Below, piece after piece: positions 49,012-59,739 of a DNA stretch of 64,000 bases (its first letter is position 1; each line of letters begins with the position of its first letter). The notes beneath the pieces are model-generated. The model saw only the letters and a program-made list of their open reading frames with translations. It made no database searches and was not told where the DNA came from. The stretch spans positions 13,950,831-14,014,830 of the forward strand of contig OX453274.1 in NCBI GenBank assembly GCA_949710005.1, written 5' to 3'. The translations under genes and the position numbers were made by a program. Source of the stretch: Ricordea florida (lineage: Eukaryota; Cnidaria; Anthozoa; Corallimorpharia; Ricordeidae).

Positions 49012-50041
49012 CAAAGAGAAATACTACTCAGAATTCAGTAATCACATTTGCTTTATTTTAAAATGATCACATTGATCACTGATAATATTGCAGAACCAGT
49101 ACTTTATAGTGACACAGGGTATACATTCTGTTGAAAATGTTTAACATAACTGCTAGATCAAGAAAATTTACAATATTTTCACTGTTGCAATGATATCAGA
49201 TCACATCGTTATAAATGATTGCTATAACAACTGCAACTCTCTGTGTTGGAAATTACTTCAAACTGGAAACGCTATCGTTTTATTATGAAAAATACCTATT
49301 TACATTCTCTTGTAATCTGTTGGTCGTCTTCCGATTCCGGCTTTAGACTAATAGAATTATTTTCCAGAGACATCTCCAATCGTTGAAGTCGTTCTTACTT
49401 GGTGTCCCTTCTAAGTCGTTTTGCTAAATGTAGTACACCAATATATTTCGTTATGTAATCGTTCACTCATGTCCTGTATTTCTATCAATAACACATTCAA
49501 ATTCAAAACTAACTTGATTGAATTCCTGGTCCTTTTCCCTGCTGTTTCGTTTGCCTTTTTCTGGAGCGAGCAGTTGTTGTCTTGGCTGCGATTTCTGTTG
49601 TTATTCTCCCTGCTGTCGTTTCTCTATCCCTGCTTTGAGTCGTGCTTTCCTCGTGTTGATTTTCACGGTATTCGAACTTACTCGGCGACGATCTCGTGCT
49701 AATATTTCTTGAATATCTTGGAGATCACCTTGCTGGGATGTACTTCCAGGACGAGTGAAATCGGTTTCCACAAAATTTACATTACTTTCAAAAAGGCATC
49801 ACCGAATAATGGCGGAAATTCAGCGTTCTCAAGTGCGTTACTATTGCCAGGTAACCTGGCCTGCGAACGGACACCTTTAAAATATACATATATATATAAA
49901 CATATATATAAATATATATATATATACATATATAAAAACTCTCGGCTCGATTTACTCGGGCTTGCGAGCCACGTGGTCTGACCGGAACCGACACGATTAG
50001 TAACATCGCTACGCTCGGCCTTCGGCCTCGCTTCGCGAGGA
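47046..50041 (-). mobile_element. Helentron-like copy d, full length, inverted
   Basis: A complete unit of about 3.0 kb in inverse orientation to copy c. High similarity makes the pair a very large palindrome centred on the assembly gap region. The 5' end at 50041 abuts the continuation of another direct copy (50042-52349). Confidence 0.6.
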
Positions 50042-52349
50042 ATTAGTCTAAAAACGGAATCGGAAGACGACCAACAGATTACAAGAGAATGTAAGTAGGT
50101 ATTTTTCATAATAAAACGATAGCGTTTCCATTTTGAAGAAATTCTCAACACAGAGAGTTGCAGTTGTTATAGCAATCATTTATAACGATGTGATCTGATA
50201 TCATTGCAACAGTGAAAATATTGTAAATTTTCTTGATCTAGCAGTTCTGTTAAACATTTTCAACAGAATATATACCCTGTGTCACTATAAAGTACTGGTT
50301 CTGCAATATTATCAGTGATCAATGCGATCATTTCAAAATAAAGCAAATGTGATTACTGAATTCTGAGTAGGATTTCTCTTTGCTATATATATATGTATGT
50401 ATTCTCTGATTGAAAGGTTTCAATAATATTGTGTAGAGACAACAAGTTTCATAGCCTTTTCACAATGGGTCAGTTTTACCTTAGAGTGCAATGACCCCCC
50501 CTCCCCTGATAATATTGCTATCTTGAACCCCTGCCCTTTTTTCACAAATGAAATGTTAATTCAAGCCTTAATTTGCAAAGTTAGACATAACATATTAACT
50601 TTGTTACTTTCTGCTCTTTACTTTATTTTTATGATGTCAAATATCAATATTTCATAACAACCACAACATGCAATTAACCTTTTACATTGGAAAAACTTCA
50701 TAAAGAAGAAAATAAATTTTGTAATGCCAAAATGTTTATGATCTTTCTCATATATTCATTGCAAGTGTGCTGTATGTAGTAACAAGTGTTTCAAGTTTCC
50801 TAAATGCCCTATGCTTTCAATAATGATTTTCCACACAAACTTTCTAGACAAATGACTGCACTAGATTCTAAGCCTTTAAGAAGAAATGGTATTGTTTGGA
50901 GCTGTTTTGATTACTACCACCTCTGATGGAAAGCCTATTAAGAAGATTTTTGTATTGCTTTTAGTAGTAGAGTAACAATACCTTTACCAAGATTAGGACA
51001 TGAATCCCACCCCATAAAAATATATTATGTTTAACATAAAAAATATAACAATAATAATAATAATATCAATACCAGTAATAATAATAGTAATGATAATAAT
51101 ATAATGATAGTTCTTCTCGTCACTATATGTCATTGGTTACAGTTCAATACCTCTGGCTGCCATGACTTTTTCGATGAAATACCGTCCTTATATTAAATCT
51201 TTCTTCTGCAGTTTTTATAATAGTAATTTTCATATATTCAAAATAATATACTATTCTATGTTGGGTATGGATATTTTGCCAGTTTCTGTAACAGCACAAT
51301 CAAACTTTCATGTGGTATATACTTTTGACTGATTGATGTTGATTTCACATTATTTTTTTACAGGAGTACGTAGTGCAGCAATCTTTTTGAACATATTAAG
51401 ATTTCAATAACTCTTTCTTACATGTATTGTTTTTATGATATGACCTAAAAATAGCACAACCACATACTATACAGTCGGCACTCACTATTACCAAACCTTT
51501 ATTCAAAGCTTTTGTAGAATCCAATTGTTTTACCCCCAATTTTTTTTTATGTAATGACATTGTATCTCACACTTCTGTTGATATGGCATCTCTTTTGAGG
51601 GAAGAGGAATTTTTCTATCTAGCACTGGGGGTACCATTGCAACTGAAAAGTGTACACAAATTAAAACATGCACTATTCATAATGCTCTCAATTGTGGTTA
51701 CCCGGGAATGAAATAATGACTGCAGTAGACAATAAAATATGTAACCAGAAGATTCTTCTTACAATGAATGTCATGCAATTATAACCAAAAAACATAAACA
51801 AAGATAATTGGAGCATTCAACTCATCCTCTGTGTAAGAACATATTGTGTTCAAAAGTGATGGACAACAAAGAAGACAAAGCAGTAGAGACTAAGAAAATG
51901 AAACTAAAGAAAAAAAACACAGGTTTTTACAACGTAGTAAACACAAGCATGCATATCAACTCTTCAAGATTTCACCTGCAAAAGATTTACAATCATTTTC
52001 ATTTTGTGTTAAGTGAATATTATTGTGATACTTCATCGACTCTGTATTCCCTGTCAAGATAAATAATTTTACTTCTATTCCCTCTGGTGCAATCTCAGTG
52101 GCAGTGAAAGAGCTAAATGAAGGTCAATTTTTAAGCACTGTGTTGAGCGGTATACTGATCATGTAATTTGCACCAGGTGTCACTAATTGTGTACCAAACA
52201 CAGCATAAGAAATAAAACAATGGGGATTACACTGATATATAAAAAATAACATATAAGATATAAAAAAAAATAAAGAATAAAATATGAAAGCATTGTGACT
52301 TCTTCAAAAACTAGCTTCGCGAGGTTTTTGCGGGAGTCGTATTTCTAGT
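50042..52349 (+). mobile_element. Helentron-like direct 3' remainder
   Basis: It matches copy c from about 43626 onward (TTAGTCTAAAA...GGAATCGGAAGAC) to the CTAGT terminus. It is slightly more diverged than c and d. Its 3' end defines the junction back into polB. Confidence 0.6.
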
Positions 52350-53080
52350 ATGATTTCTATTCCTACAGGAATTAGCGGAAGGAGCCAACGGATATGCTCA
52401 CAATTAAGAACGAGCACATACCGATTTCAGTGAGTGTGGGGGACACACTCAAACGCGAGCCCACAAATATTTGTGAGAAAGACCCGAAAGAGCTAGTCTG
52501 GAAGTTCGTGGGGAAGTTGGAGTGGCGTGGGAGAGCCATTCGAGATAGAGTAAAGAAGCAGTTCATACCGAGTGACTTGGAGTTGCATCATGGGCGCACC
52601 GCGCCAGAATTGAGATGTGGTACGACGTAGTACCTGTTCGCGGGTATAATTAAGGACTATATGACTTGAATCTGATCAAAGAGTACTTTGTCGAGTGCCT
52701 CGTTGAGATGACCAACAGAGTCAGAATCACGAAAAATGCCAAAAAATCATGCTCCTGGTCACCAAAGGTTTCCGTTTCTTAGATATCCTCAACTACATAG
52801 GTCAGGGGACAAGCTACGAAAATTGGACGAATCTTACAAATGCTCGTTAGAGAACTCGTTGTTCCCACACGAGTGGTTCGAAAGACCCGAGAAGCTTTAT
52901 TACCGCAGGCGCCCGGACTACCAATCAATGTTATAATTATGTGCTCTCGCGGGACGAGTGGGAGGAATGTAAGCGTTTGTTCAAGTTGAAGGGCATCCGT
53001 ACCTTGAATGACTGGTTGTGCTATCATAACAACCTCAATGTTGCTCCCGGCCCTGAAGCTTTGGAAAAAACCAGCCAAAG
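52350..53080 (+). pseudogene. polB middle fragment, resuming after the insertion
   Basis: It starts with the remainder of the Exo I region (YDF, next to EPTDMLTIKNEHIPISVSV). It continues in several frames with GDTLKREPT, CEKDPKELVWKFV, then KGFRFLDILNYIG (Exo II region) and LSRDEWEECKRLFKLKGIRT. At least two frame breaks and one stop (52628) interrupt it. The polymerase palm motifs A, B and C are not present, so the C-terminal half is lost. Together with 39990-40228 it shows which gene the Helentron-like nest split. Confidence 0.65.
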
Positions 53081-53131
53081 AGCCTGCATGGCCAGTTACT
53101 TCTTCGCGACAGGTTCGTGGAAATTAGCGGT

Positions 53132-53347
53132 CTAAGCCAATTTTTTGATGGCGGCAAATCCTATCCAGTAACCTTTTTGGCTGTAGTACAGGCTTGCTAG
53201 GCGTTTCTTCATGGGAAAAAAGGTGAGCATCAATGAGAAGGCTCGTGAGTTTCTTGGTAGATACTGCTTTTTAAGAAAACGCAGGAGATTGGAAACCACC
53301 TCACCAAGCTGGTAGACAAGACGTTTCGTATTTGCCCGAGATTCCAT
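53132..53347 (-). pseudogene. Possible integrase N-terminal fragment
   Basis: A 71-codon minus-strand frame with ATG at 53347. Its C-terminal part (KKRLASLYYSQKGYWIGFAA) resembles the N-terminal helical segment of Polinton-type integrases. No catalytic core follows. The match is short and weak. Confidence 0.25.
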
Positions 53348-53582
53348 GAGAAAATGGTCTTAGATGAAGGGACGTCCAAACTCGTGTGTCGGGCATGTGG
53401 TTGTTTGTCGTATCATTACGCGAAGCACAGTCACTCACCTCTGAACCCACCACATATTATTTGGTCAAGAGGCTTAGGGAGTATTGATTTTTGCGCACAT
53501 GTTTGCGTATGGATCGGACGCAACTTCGAAAGCTCTTCAATTCAACACAAAAATGTATTAATTTTGAGTAAAAAAAGTCGCA

Positions 53583-54386
53583 ATGTCAAAGGCAACTGTT
53601 CAAACATTGAAAGCTGAAAATGATAAGTTGAAAGAGAAGCTTCAAGAGATTTCAAACGAGTTAAAAAAGGTGCAAGAGGAGATGATAGAACAACGTGATA
53701 GCCGCCATATTGAAAGTGCTGATGATGCCAATCCGCAAACTGCACGAAGAGACCAACATAACGAATTTAAACAGCATATTGAAATTAAGATTTCTGCCAT
53801 CGAGGATAAGCTTAAAAGTTTATTTACTAGTGTCGACAACTTGTCTTCCTCGATCGAGCAAGTTTTGGAATACAGCTATTCTTATAATGTCAAGCTTGTT
53901 GGTATCCCTGAAATTAAACCGAATGAAAGTGCCGCAGAATCCTCAGAGCTTTGTCTCAAAATTTTCAGTGCTATTGGAGCTGAGGTTCAACCGCATGACA
54001 TTGACATTGCACATCGAGTCAAGCCTCGCAACGCTTCTGGCGGACAACCAAAGCCTATTATTTGCAAGTTTGCGAGGCGCCTTGCTCGGGAGCGCGTAAT
54101 GGCATTAAGAAAGGAGGTGAATAAAATCAGTCCTACTAGACCCGAACATCTAGGAAACATGGAACGTGCAGCAATTTATGATCATCTTAGTCCACGTCTT
54201 CAGGACCTGCTCTCACGCGCCAAAAGATTCAAGGAAAGGTATCATTTTATATTCTGTTGGGCCAAAAACCCGGCCGTATGGTTGAGGAAAACTCAGCAGT
54301 CTCGACCAATCGCAGTTAAATGTGCCAGTGATTTAGACAATCTGGAAGCTCGCTACGAATCAACAGGTGAAGAACGTACTAGCTAA
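53583..54386 (+). CDS. LINE ORF1 (coiled coil, L1-ORF1p-like)
   Basis: ATG at 53583; 267 residues, uninterrupted. Residues 5-100 form a heptad-rich coiled coil (KAENDKLKEKLQEISNELKK). Next comes an RRM-like segment (YNVKLVGIPE) and a C-terminal domain with DIDIAHRVKPRN and PIICKFARRLARERVMA. This is the nucleic-acid chaperone type ORF1 of L1-like non-LTR retrotransposons, which coats the element RNA. ORF2 follows about 150 bp downstream. It is intact although its partner is truncated. Confidence 0.75.
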   Translation: MSKATVQTLKAENDKLKEKLQEISNELKKVQEEMIEQRDSRHIESADDANPQTARRDQHNEFKQHIEIKISAIEDKLKSLFTSVDNLSSSIEQVLEYSYSYNVKLVGIPEIKPNESAAESSELCLKIFSAIGAEVQPHDIDIAHRVKPRNASGGQPKPIICKFARRLARERVMALRKEVNKISPTRPEHLGNMERAAIYDHLSPRLQDLLSRAKRFKERYHFIFCWAKNPAVWLRKTQQSRPIAVKCASDLDNLEARYESTGEERTS

Positions 54387-54529
54387 GAAACAACGCGCAA
54401 GTTCAAGTAAAAAGCACCCTTCTATGCGAGCTTCCTTACTATTCTTGTGATTTAGTTCTATCTCATGGCCGATTTAATAATATTTTAAATACTACCCTTC
54501 CAACTAAGAAAAACCTCGATCGTTTACCT

Positions 54530-56350
54530 AGTTACTATGACTTAGATATCTTCAGCTTGAATACTTTTGTTGATAAGAAATCCAACTTCTACGATCACAC
54601 TCCAAATGTGAGATGTAAATATTATTCTCCATATGGCTTTTCTGAGCTAAAAAAAAATAAGCTTCAAAACGTATCTTCAAATAGAGGATTTCTTTTATTT
54701 CACACAAATATCCGCAGTCTCAGACGTAACATAGAAAACTTTCAAACACATCTACTGGACGAATTAGATTTTCAATTCGACGTTATAGGTATTACGGAAA
54801 CTAGAATAATTAAAGCGCATAAGAATTTGGATTTCAACCCGTCAATACCGAATTATAATTTCGAATATGTACCAACACCTCTTTCAGCTGGAGGTGTTGG
54901 TATGTATATAAACCAAAAATTCTCATATTCAGTCATTGATAAATGTTCTAACGAAGCTTTTCAGGCACCTTTTGTTGAACTACACCTCCCTAAAAATGCA
55001 AATATAATCTGCGGAGTTGTATACAGACAGCATAATTCTCCTGAACAATTTCAGGAATATTTTGATCTATTGCTTGAAAAACTCAGCGCAACTAGGAAAC
55101 AGATTTTTATAATGGGAGATTTCAACTTGAATCTCCTTCGTTTCCAAGCTTGTAAGTATGCACAAGACTTCATTTTTTCTTTACAAAGCTTTTCTATGAC
55201 CCCAACAATCGACAAACCTACGAGAGTACATAACAACTCCTACTCACTTATCGATAATATATTCATTAGCAATCTTGAAAGTACTGTAACAAGCGGTAAC
55301 ATTATTTCGGATTTAAGTGATCACTTTTCGCAATTTTGCATTCTTGACTCTTCTAATAAACTGTTTGATGTGCAGAGACCTAAACAATTAGTTCGTGACT
55401 TCTCCAATTATTCAGACTCTGCTTTTCTAAACGAGCTGTCCCAAACTGATTTGATCGCTGCTGTCTGCAATAAAGTGGATGTTAACAAATCATTTTCTGC
55501 ATTTCACAATAAGATCAATAAACTCCTTAATAAGCACGCACCTTTAAAACCAGTTTCAAAGCGCAGTCTAAAAAGAGTTCAAAAACCTTGGATAACAAGA
55601 GGCATTAGAAGATCAATCAGGATAAAAAACGCTCTATTCTGCTCTGGGGACACCACTGCTTACAAAGTTTATCGTAACAAAATTTTAACGCTGACGAGAA
55701 TTAGTAAAAAGACGTATTATCACAAATACTTTGAAGAAAATATTTCTAACATAAAGAAAACATGGGACGGCATAAATAGCCTTTTAGGTCGGAAATGTAA
55801 GGTTCTTAAGGAAATGACCTCACTCAAATGTCCGACAAGCAATAAAGTTTCTTCTAACTCCTCTGAATTTCCCGATATCATGAATAAATATTTTTCTTCA
55901 ATTGGACACAATCTAGCATCCAAAATTCCAAATCCTAATAAGCAATTTTATGAGTATCTACCAAAGTTAAGTATGGCTGATTCCTTCTTTTTTAATCCAG
56001 TGTCTTACACTGAAATAGAAACTGACATTATGAATATTCAACTAGATAAAGCACACGGACTATATTCCTTCCCCACCCGCATTTTGAGATCAGCAAAACA
56101 TATAATTAGCCATCCTCTGTCTATACTTATAAATAAATCAATCGAGCACGGTACATACCCCTTCAAATTAAAGCTTGCTAAAGTAATTCCAGTCTATAAG
56201 GGTGACGATGAATCTGACCCTTCTAATTATAGACCTATATCGTTATTGTCAGTGTTTAATCGTATTTTTGAAAAAAACAATGTATCGTCGTCTAAAATCA
56301 TTTCTTGAGAAAAATAATATCCTTCATGATTCACAATATGGCTTTTCGTG
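54530..56350 (+). pseudogene. LINE ORF2: APE endonuclease and start of reverse transcriptase, 3'-truncated
   Basis: The frame is open without a clear ATG. The endonuclease domain shows LFHTNIRSLRRN, IGITETR, GGVGMYI, GVVYRQH, IMGDFNLNLL, SLIDNIFIS and SDHFSQ. The RT part begins with DKAHGLYSFPTRILR, KVIPVYKGD and SNYRPISLLSVFNRIFEK. A frameshift near 56272 is followed by HDSQYGF, and LINE sequence stops near 56350. RT motifs with the catalytic Asp pair are missing. Loss of the 3' part is unusual, because LINE copies are normally truncated at the 5' end. It suggests a later deletion or recombination. Confidence 0.75.
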
Positions 56351-56499
56351 AAAGTCTTGGCCGATTGTTGGGTAATACTTGGAGCAGTCGACACTACGTT
56401 CATGGTCACGTTCGAGGTGTTGTTAGGAGGAAAGAATTATACGCCAGTACCTTGTACTCCTCTTGTGGCAGCGTCCTCATGTCAAAAGCCCATCCTCGA

Positions 56500-57640
56500 T
56501 CAGTAGTTGTCGTCCTTCCCACGAATTAGGTGAATGTTGTAAATTGTCTTCTTAATAAAGTGGACATAGTCGTTTGTTTGCAGTAGCCAATTAATCTGGC
56601 TGCTGGACTCTGCCGTAACCTTGGTGCTGTCTTCTATGAGGCATCTCAAAAACTCCTTCTTGTTTGCGCTTGTTGAGATATGGCTATGGTCTACGTACGT
56701 TTTATATTCATTGGTGAGGTATTGGTTGGGTATACATAGTGGTGTTCGACTCGTTAAGTTCGCTGTTGAAAAACCCAACATTGATAGCACTGTTATTCTG
56801 GTGGAACTGGGAAGCAGCTTGGTTGACAACAGAATGGTGTGCCTAATGTTGCTTTTGGGTGATAACTCAGCATCTATGTAGCTCCTATTCACCAGGTTAG
56901 TTGGTTGGATGCCCATCCCATGCTGAGTGATGATGAAGCTGCCCACGTCGAGATCCCCAGTCAAGGGCGTGGATCCGTTGATTTTAAGGTAATGCGAGTC
57001 TTATTACACTTTTGTACACGCATCGTTATCACTGGTGGGGGCGGCAACACTTATAAGCTGTTTGACGTGGATATCGTAATTGCTATCCTTGTTGAAAATG
57101 TTAGAGTTCGACAATCTTAATTTAGTGCGTCACAATCAGTTAGTGTTACCAATGACGTAAATGGTATTACCTTACCAACCTTATGAAGGGTGTATTTGTA
57201 ATAACTTTCACAGTATTGTAAGTCAGTTGACGAGACATTTTCAAGAGATAGGGAATGACTTAACTGTAACCATTAAACAAGTTTACAACGAAACCGAGAG
57301 TGACTGAAGCTGTTATCCGCGTTTCCAACATCCGTATCCAAGAGGAAATTATCACCTATCGGCCCAACGAGTCATTGAGTTCCCTGATTAATTTTCGGAC
57401 CGCTGGCCCAAGATTACCATTTTGGCCGCCAGGTCGTTAATCGCCTTTTGTCCCGCTGGTCTTCGATCGCCGTTCGGTCCCGCTGCCCCTTTACTACCTT
57501 TCCGTCCCGCTGGCCTTTGATTACCTTTCGGTCTTTGGTCGCCTTTCTGCCCTTGTTCAACTTTCAGATCATTTGGTCTTGGTGGGCCGGGTGGACCTTC
57601 CGTCCCTGGTCGCCCTCGCCTCGGGAGTTATGATAAGATT
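56500..57640 (-). pseudogene. Fibre-like virion protein: collagen-like stalk plus tail-fibre-like repeats, broken
   Basis: Read on the minus strand, 57620-57430 encodes interrupted Gly-X-Y repeats (GRPGTEGPPGPP; KGSKGAAGPNGD). Further on, 57120-56500 encodes a pattern common in phage tail fibres and in viral fibre proteins (NGSTPLTGDLDVGSF, then NLVNRSYIDAEL). The region ends with an open 154-codon frame (start near 56964). Stops and frameshifts separate the parts. I infer a trimeric virion fibre or spike. The two-part stalk/head order is seen; the single-gene origin is inferred from the shared strand and order. Confidence 0.5.
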
Positions 57641-58019
57641 CTTTATTGAGGTGGCCGACATCACAATAAAGTGCTTTTGAGAAGGAACCTCCTAAAAGTA
57701 TATGTAAAACCGACTGTTTATAACTACAATATATGTATGTCTATTAAACAAAAAGATAACAACTAAAATTACAAAGATTTGTAAAAACTAGTAATTACAA
57801 ACAATATATAAAAGTTTAGTAGTCAGAAGAGAACAAAAATTTTGCTTTCGAAAGACTAGTGACAAGTCCAACTTCTTCCATACGGCTGCTGCAGAATTTA
57901 AAGTTGTTATGTGGCCTCACCTTCTCTTGGCACTTGATTTACGAATTTTTTGTTTAGATCTCGTATAAAATACACCGTTTTACTTACAGTGATAAGCCCG
58001 CCAGATTAGATTGTCTATA
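57641..58019. other. AT-rich spacer without a gene
   Basis: No ORF or repeat is recognised between the fibre-like gene and the ATPase. Confidence 0.4.
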
Positions 58020-58510
58020 CAATATCCTCGTCAAACTTTCTCCCCACTCATTTTTTCGGTTTGTGGTAGAAGAGGAAGGAGTACTTCCTCCTGGTGGCGC
58101 GGTTTAGCAGATCGGGATTGACCCAAAGCTCATCAGTGAATCGCTTATTCTTCTTTGTAGTAGGTTTTTGCAAGGTACATGACGATGCAATTCGTACGCC
58201 GGCCGTTTATGAAGTAGTTGATGATGGCGTTCTGGTTGCTATCGCAGACCAAGTCGTCGAAGATAACGATTTTCCGGTTGTCCACCGGCAGCTCTCTGAG
58301 TGGAATGACCTCATCCACCGGTGCTACAATGACCAAGTAACTTACCTCGGGAGTAGTGACTCAATTGAAGTGGTCTACAAGGGCTCGATTCTTGTCCTGA
58401 GGTTCTTCGAGAAGAGGTAGACCTCATCAAAGTCCAGCAGTTCAAAGAGCATATGGAGTAGTGTGCTGGTCCTACCGGAATGGCTTGGTACACAGATGAG
58501 CATTCGGATC
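58020..58510 (-). pseudogene. A32-like genome-packaging ATPase, broken
   Basis: The first segment (58508-58400) carries a P-loop-like PSHSGRTSTLLHML, in which the usual Lys is Arg, followed by DEVYLFSKN. The second (58336-58145) carries Walker B KIVIFDDLV and then YFINGRRTNCIVMYLAKTYYK, a pattern of FtsK/HerA-type packaging ATPases of Polinton-like viruses. The third (58120-58020) ends with RRKYSFLFYHKPKK, the usual C-terminal style. Frameshifts separate the three. The enzyme would pump viral DNA into capsids. It identifies the TIR element as virus-derived, not a simple transposon. Confidence 0.65.
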
Positions 58511-58592
58511 ACATCCGCGGGCATGCAGTGGTAACGTCGCCGTTAATTTTCTGTGGTAGTGGATTCAGGATATATACCTGCATAATACTACC

Positions 58593-59090
58593 ATGTCACT
58601 AAAAGAACTGGGGTCGAATTGCAAAAGAAAAGGAGGTTACGCAACAGATTTGTCAAGAATTCAGAACCAACAGAATTAACAAGGAGTCCGGCTAGCTCTC
58701 AGGCGAAGAGCTTTTGACACCCATCACAACAAGGTTGGATAGGTCGGCAAAGGCGCCAGAGCCAGCCGAGAAGCGTGGTTAAGACTAAGCCACGGATGAG
58801 TTCGACAGACTCAATCCGTTCGATGATGAGCTCGCGCCAGTCGCCGAAACACCACCAGCACCACCACCAGCACGACTTCCACCACCATCACAAAGGCATC
58901 CTTCCTCAAAAGCTCTAGTGCGTCCGATCTCCTGCAGACGATCAGGTGGCTCGTTACAGAACATAAGAGTGACCCGAATTCAAGACCGAGGGAAGACGCA
59001 AAAACGAAAGAGATCCGCGGTTTGTCGGTCAAAGACCTCGAGGCAATGAGAAGAAGGATCAGTGAGCAAAAACGATGTAATCCCTCTTAG
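58593..59090 (+). pseudogene. Degraded Pro-rich ORF, unknown
   Basis: ATG at 58593, about 20 bp after a TATATA (58571). Short frames carry MSLKELGSNCKRKGG, then an acidic/Pro-rich segment (FDRLNPFDDELAP; TPPAPPPARLPPPS) in another frame. It is divergent from the ATPase. No family is recognised. Confidence 0.3.
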
Positions 59091-59283
59091 TCACAACTCT
59101 AGGAAGCCAGAGAAACTTGGTCTTGGGTATTAGACAAACTGGATTTTGTAGTAAATAGTATAGGATGCTTATCAGGTTCATGGTTATCAGCCATATCCTC
59201 ATAGAAAACCTTAATCTCGCCTGGCAGAGAGAAATAGGAGATATTAGTCGAGACATTGTAGAAGTCATGCGCGAGGCGGGTTC

Positions 59284-59739
59284 CTAGTTGTAGTTCCTTG
59301 CGACACAAACTGTCCCGATGAAGCACTCGTCATACTCCTCAAGAGACAGAGCGAAGTCGTTGATATTATATCTAACTCCATCCCTGATACACGGTGAACA
59401 GAGTCTATTCCTTTCACAAAAACCAGATATACGACAGAATAAGACCTTGACGATACGCATTCGTGCCTTGTAATAGGGAGTTTTCTCAATGTGGTAGTGA
59501 ATCTCTTCCCCACCCCTATCCAAACGCTCCCTGACCCTTCGTTTGATACACTCACGAATGAGCCGCCAAGACCCTAGTAGAGGCTCCTGAATAGCCTCGA
59601 AGCATGGCCAGAAATTCCGGACATCGCAACGACGCACGCGCGGGGTTACTTGGCAATATGGCCACCAAACACTCAAAGGAAATGTATGGCAGAAGTAAAG
59701 CAAAATAAAATAGAACAAGTTCTGGTTTACCGGGAACAA
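59284..59739 (-). pseudogene. Unrecognised 130-150 codon ORF
   Basis: A minus-strand frame without a good ATG encodes a mixed charged/hydrophobic sequence (GSWRLIRECIKRRVRERLDR; EKTPYYKARMRIVKVLFCR; LSLEEYDECFIG). The texture looks protein-like. I do not recognise it. A neighbouring frame at 59099-59326 may be its continuation. Confidence 0.3.

Larger units (their letters stand above)
40229..52349 (+). mobile_element. 12-kb nest of Helentron/HINE-like elements inside polB
   Basis: The outer element starts TCCTCGCGAAGCGAGG and ends ...GCTTCGCGAGGTTTTTGCGG plus GAGTCGTATTTCTAGT. The inverted motif CCTCGCGAAGC is terminal at the 5' end but about 27 bp inside the 3' end. Such asymmetric terminal inverted repeats, a CTAG(T) 3' end, an internal (TA)n block and no visible target duplication fit non-autonomous Helentrons. 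Five-prime ends lie at 40229, 40383, 42931 and 50041 (inverted). Three-prime ends lie at 45966, 46379, 46935 (inverted), 47046 (inverted) and 52349. No Rep/helicase is present. Confidence 0.6.

Noticed and set aside
58811-59032. Valine-rich 73-codon minus-strand frame suggesting a membrane protein
   Set aside because: It is the antisense of the CCA/CCACCA-rich Pro-coding stretch on the plus strand.
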